Shown one piece after another: positions 61,361 to 64,000 of a stretch of 64,000 nt of DNA. The number at the start of each line of letters is the position of its first letter. The first letter of the stretch is position 1. The notes under the pieces are model-generated. The model was not told the DNA's origin. It worked only from the letters and a program-made list of their open reading frames with translations, and did no database searches. Position numbers and translations under genes: made by a program. This DNA is from Chthonobacter rhizosphaerae (GTDB lineage Bacteria > Pseudomonadota > Alphaproteobacteria > Rhizobiales > Pleomorphomonadaceae). Where the stretch lies: NCBI RefSeq assembly GCF_013839525.1, contig NZ_JACDIS010000003.1:310001-374000 (forward strand), written 5' to 3'.

Positions 61361-61460
61361 GCCGCGTCGCGCCGGCGATAGGATCGCGCGCCTATCGCGC
61401 GGGGGCAAGCTCGTGCCGCGTCGCGCCGGCGATAGGATCGCGCGGGGGCTAGCTCGCGCC
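61361..61460. repeat. Imperfect tandem duplication of about 54 bp
   Basis: The 30 bp block beginning GCCGCGTCGCGCCGGCGATA occurs at 61361-61390 and again at 61415-61444 without mismatch. A following block GGGGGCAAGCTCG recurs as GGGGGCTAGCTCG. Copy 1 also contains a hairpin GCGATAGG/CCTATCGC at 61375-61398. The 347 bp gap holds no gene. The repeat is 22 bp from the start of the acetamidase gene and may reach into its promoter. Confidence 0.7.
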
Positions 61461-61685
61461 GCGCGGGACGGCACGCGCGTTCGGCGGCGGACGGGCCCGA
61501 GGGCGCCGCCTTGCGGAAACCACCATGTCCACTACACTCGCCCCCTGTCGTCGGACGCGGAGGGCTCCGCCGATCCGGACCCGGACCTGCCCGTCCGGCG
61601 GGAGACCCCGTCCTTCATCCGAACGCGGTCGGTCCCCGCGCGCATTCGTCCCGACGCAATTCGTCCCACCGAACGGAGGCTGAAC

Positions 61686-62447
61686 ATGGATCTGGGCTTG
61701 AAGGGGCTGAACGCCGTGGTCACCGGCGGCACCAAGGGCATCGGGCGCGCGATCGCCGAGACGCTCGCCCGGGAGGGCGCCAACGTGGCCATCTGCGCGC
61801 GGAGCGCCGCCGACGTGGAGGCGACCGTGGCCGTGCTGTCCGGCCACGGCGTGACCGCGTCGGGCGCCGCGGTGGACGTCTCCGACGGTCCCGCGCTCGC
61901 CGCCTGGGTGGCCTCCTCCGCCGAAGCCCTCGGCGGCATCGACATCGCCGTCGCCAACGTCAGCGCGCTCGCCATCGGCCAGGACGAGGAGGCCTGGAAG
62001 AAGGAATTCGAGACCGACATGATGGGCACGGTCCGCCTCGTCAATGCCGCCATGCCTTGGCTGGAGAAGAGCCGCGCGCCGGCCATCGTGACGATCTCCA
62101 GCGTCTCCGGCCGCGAGATCGACTTCGCCGCCGGCCCCTACGGCACCTTCAAGGCGGCCATCATCCACTACACCCAGGGGCTCGCCTTCCAGCTGGCCGG
62201 CAGGGGCATCCGGGCCAACAGCGTCTCGCCGGGCAACACCTATTTCGAGGGCGGCGTGTGGCAGTCCATCGAGACCGGCAACCCGGAGCTGTTCAAGACC
62301 GCGCTCGCCCTCAACCCCACCGGCCGCATGGGCACGCCCCAGGAGATGGCGAACGCCGTCGCCTTTCTGGCGAGCCCGGCGGCGAGCTTCATCACCGGCA
62401 CGAACCTCGTCGTGGACGGCGCCCTCACCCGCGGCGTCCAGTTCTGA
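61686..62447 (+). CDS. Short-chain dehydrogenase/reductase
   Basis: 253 residues from the ATG at 61686 with GGAGG 7 bp upstream. NAD(P)-binding T-G-G-T-K-G-I-G at about residue 14, and the catalytic set with Ser in S-S-V-S-G and Y-G-T-F-K (Y-x-x-x-K; about residue 155). The usual N-N-A-G motif is replaced by A-N-V-S (V-A-N-V-S-A-L-A), a common variant. Ends D-G-A-L-T-R-G-V-Q-F. Classical SDR fold, substrate unknown. Confidence 0.93.
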   Translation: MDLGLKGLNAVVTGGTKGIGRAIAETLAREGANVAICARSAADVEATVAVLSGHGVTASGAAVDVSDGPALAAWVASSAEALGGIDIAVANVSALAIGQDEEAWKKEFETDMMGTVRLVNAAMPWLEKSRAPAIVTISSVSGREIDFAAGPYGTFKAAIIHYTQGLAFQLAGRGIRANSVSPGNTYFEGGVWQSIETGNPELFKTALALNPTGRMGTPQEMANAVAFLASPAASFITGTNLVVDGALTRGVQF

Positions 62448-62609
62448 CACCGACGGCGTCCCGGCCTGTCCAGGCGCCGGAACCCCGGCGCCCGGGAGCC
62501 CGTTGATCGCGAGCTTTCCGCCCGTCCCGCGATCGAGGTGCCTCATGGCTGGATCCGCTCGGCCACGTCTTCCGGAACCGTCACGCCTGCCGGCCGCCGG
62601 GACGCCCGC

Positions 62610-63644
62610 GTGACGACGGGCGAAACGTTCCGGGCCGCGCTCTCCACCTTCGGCGACGGGCCGGTTCTCATCGTCAGCCACAACGACGCGGACGGCCTCT
62701 CCGCGGCGGCGGTCCTGTCGCGCGGGCTCGGCCGGGCCGGGCGGCCGGCGCAGATCCGCATTCTCGGCCGCGGCGAGACGCCCTGGTCGGACCCGATCCG
62801 CGCCGAACTCATGGGCCGGACCATCGGCGGGCTCGTAGTGGCCGACCTCGGCGTCCGGTCCGGACCGATCCGACCGGGCGTACCGACCGTCGTGATCGAC
62901 CACCACGTGCCGCGCGGCATGCCGGACGATGCGGTGGTGATCTCGGGCCACGGCGTCGTCCCGGAGCCCACGTCGAGCACGCTCGCCCACCGGGCGGTCG
63001 CGGCGCTCGCCCCGGCGGAGGATCTGGTCTGGCTGGCGGGCCTCGGCATCGCCGGCGACATGGCCGACAAGGCGGGCCTGCCGGAGTGGGACGACGCCCG
63101 CAAGCGCTTCGGCGCGACCGCCCTGCGCGCCGCCGCCACCCTGGTCAACCAGCCGCGCCGGTCGAGCCGGGGCGACGTCACGCCGGCGCTCGACCTCCTG
63201 CTCACCGCCGACGGCCCGAAGGAGATCGTCTCCGGAGACCGGCCGGAGACCCGGGCGCTGATCGCCGCGCGCGACGAGGTCCGGGCGGAGCTGGAGCGCG
63301 CCCGCCGGGTCGCGCCGAAGCTGGCGGGCGACGTGGCGCTGATCCTGTTCTCCTCGGGCTGCCAGGTGCACCCGCTGGTCGCGCAGGCCTGGGCCGGGCG
63401 GCTGAAGGACCGCATCGTTCTCGCCGCCAACGCGGGCTTCCGGCCCGGCTGGGTGCACTTCGCCGCCCGCACGGCGCTCGACGTGGACCTGGTGGCCTTC
63501 CTGGCGGAGCGGGCGCCGCCCGGAGCGGACGAGTCCTACGGCAGCGGCCACCGCAAGGCGACCGGCGGCGCCCTGCGGATCGCCGACTGGAACCACTTCG
63601 TCGCCGCCCTCGGGTTCGGGGCCGCCATGACCATCGGCGAGTGA
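62610..63644 (+). CDS. DHH-family phosphoesterase
   Basis: About 344 residues from a GTG at 62610 (V-T-T-G-E-T-F-R-A-A-L). An upstream GTG at 62538 lacks a usable ribosome site. DHH superfamily motifs: S-H-N-D-A-D-G-L-S-A-A-A (motif I), V-A-D-L-G (II) and V-I-D-H-H-V-P (III). The C-terminal DHHA1-like region has a G-S-G-H-R-K-A-T-G-G-A block. The order matches RecJ-like or NrnA-like enzymes acting on oligonucleotides or cyclic dinucleotide products. Which one cannot be told from sequence alone. Confidence 0.87.
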   Translation: MTTGETFRAALSTFGDGPVLIVSHNDADGLSAAAVLSRGLGRAGRPAQIRILGRGETPWSDPIRAELMGRTIGGLVVADLGVRSGPIRPGVPTVVIDHHVPRGMPDDAVVISGHGVVPEPTSSTLAHRAVAALAPAEDLVWLAGLGIAGDMADKAGLPEWDDARKRFGATALRAAATLVNQPRRSSRGDVTPALDLLLTADGPKEIVSGDRPETRALIAARDEVRAELERARRVAPKLAGDVALILFSSGCQVHPLVAQAWAGRLKDRIVLAANAGFRPGWVHFAARTALDVDLVAFLAERAPPGADESYGSGHRKATGGALRIADWNHFVAALGFGAAMTIGE

Positions 63645-63770
63645 CCCGCGCCGGGCGCGGCCGGCAACAGGAGCACCGGTCGGCGCGGCGCGCGGTCCCG
63701 GGCGGGCGGTTTCTCGAACAAACGGCCCGTCCGGCCGTTCGACCGACGAACGGCAGCAGAGAGGTGACCA

Positions 63771-64000
63771 ATGGCCAGACGTTCTTCGTCCTACACGCTC
63801 ATCGGCCTGGCGGTGATCGCCATCGTGGTGATCGGCTTCGTCCTGATGATGGTGGGCGCCCAGAACACCGAGTCCCTCGACGAAGGGAACCGGCGGCCCG
63901 ACGGACCGGCGGTCCAGGAGCAGGCGCCGGACCTTCCGAACACGGGCGTGCCCGCGACCACGGGCGAGGGCGGCGCCGGCGGCGAAGGCGGCGGCGTGCC
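63771..64000 (+). CDS. Membrane-anchored protein, start only
   Basis: The visible 76 residues begin M-A-R-R-S-S-S-Y-T-L, followed by one hydrophobic segment (I-G-L-A-V-I-A-I-V-V-I-G-F-V-L-M-M-V) and a Pro/Gly/Glu-rich region with G-A-Q-N-T-E. GAGG lies 6 bp before the ATG. It runs off the window, so only the anchor and linker are seen. No domain can be assigned. Confidence 0.7.
   Translation, partial: MARRSSSYTLIGLAVIAIVVIGFVLMMVGAQNTESLDEGNRRPDGPAVQEQAPDLPNTGVPATTGEGGAGGEGGGV

Overview
The window is very GC-rich, tightly packed chromosomal DNA from an alphaproteobacterium, most likely of the order Hyphomicrobiales (Rhizobiales). Evidence for this is the pairing of a VtlR/LsrB-like LysR regulator with two DUF1127 genes, an alphaproteobacterial-type glutamate-cysteine ligase, a DUF3422 protein, an HWE-family sensor kinase and dispersed palindromes built on CCCGGCGAAAGCCGGG. 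I see no rRNA, tRNA, CRISPR array, transposase or phage gene. The content is chromosomal metabolism with patches of accessory genes.

Layout. Positions 1-12000 hold two-carbon and lactate oxidation. The leftward operon glcD-glcE-glcF encodes glycolate oxidase and faces a LysR gene across a large inverted repeat. A DUF3422 membrane protein follows. Next is a rightward five-gene operon in which every junction is an ATGA overlap: a FadR-type GntR regulator, lutA, a DUF29 gene, lutB and lutC. Malate synthase G (about 25-27 kb) can take up the glyoxylate made by glycolate oxidase.

Positions 12-24 kb hold ppx/gppA-rlmE, gshA, a DUF937-like gene, two DUF1127 genes sharing an upstream box beside the VtlR-like gene, two exporters, a glutamine amidotransferase, rsmE and xseA. 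Positions 27-37 kb hold a universal stress protein, a Pat-type acyl-CoA-synthetase/acetyltransferase fusion, a chemoreceptor and an ABC importer of the NitT/TauT or pyrimidine type. Positions 37-42 kb hold a GNAT/XRE-cupin pair, transaldolase with a SorC-type regulator, and copper-related periplasmic proteins. Positions 42-47 kb hold the prkA-yeaH-spoVR stress operon.

Positions 47-57 kb are the most accessory part: an ankyrin protein, a secreted Gly/Thr repeat protein, an HWE kinase, an ECF42 sigma factor with its YCII partner, and secreted proteins. This part also has a TetR gene divergent from a 54-residue membrane protein with three operator-like sites between them, next to what looks like a subtilase propeptide without its protease. 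Positions 57-64 kb hold a DEAD-box helicase, DUF3750, an NTF2-like protein, an acetamidase/formamidase, an SDR, a DHH phosphoesterase and the start of a membrane-anchored protein.

The best leads for something undescribed are the DUF1127/VtlR promoter module, the TetR/small-protein locus with the orphan propeptide, the DUF29 gene embedded in the lactate operon, and the Gly-Thr repeat protein. All functional calls come from reading motifs. No database search was run.
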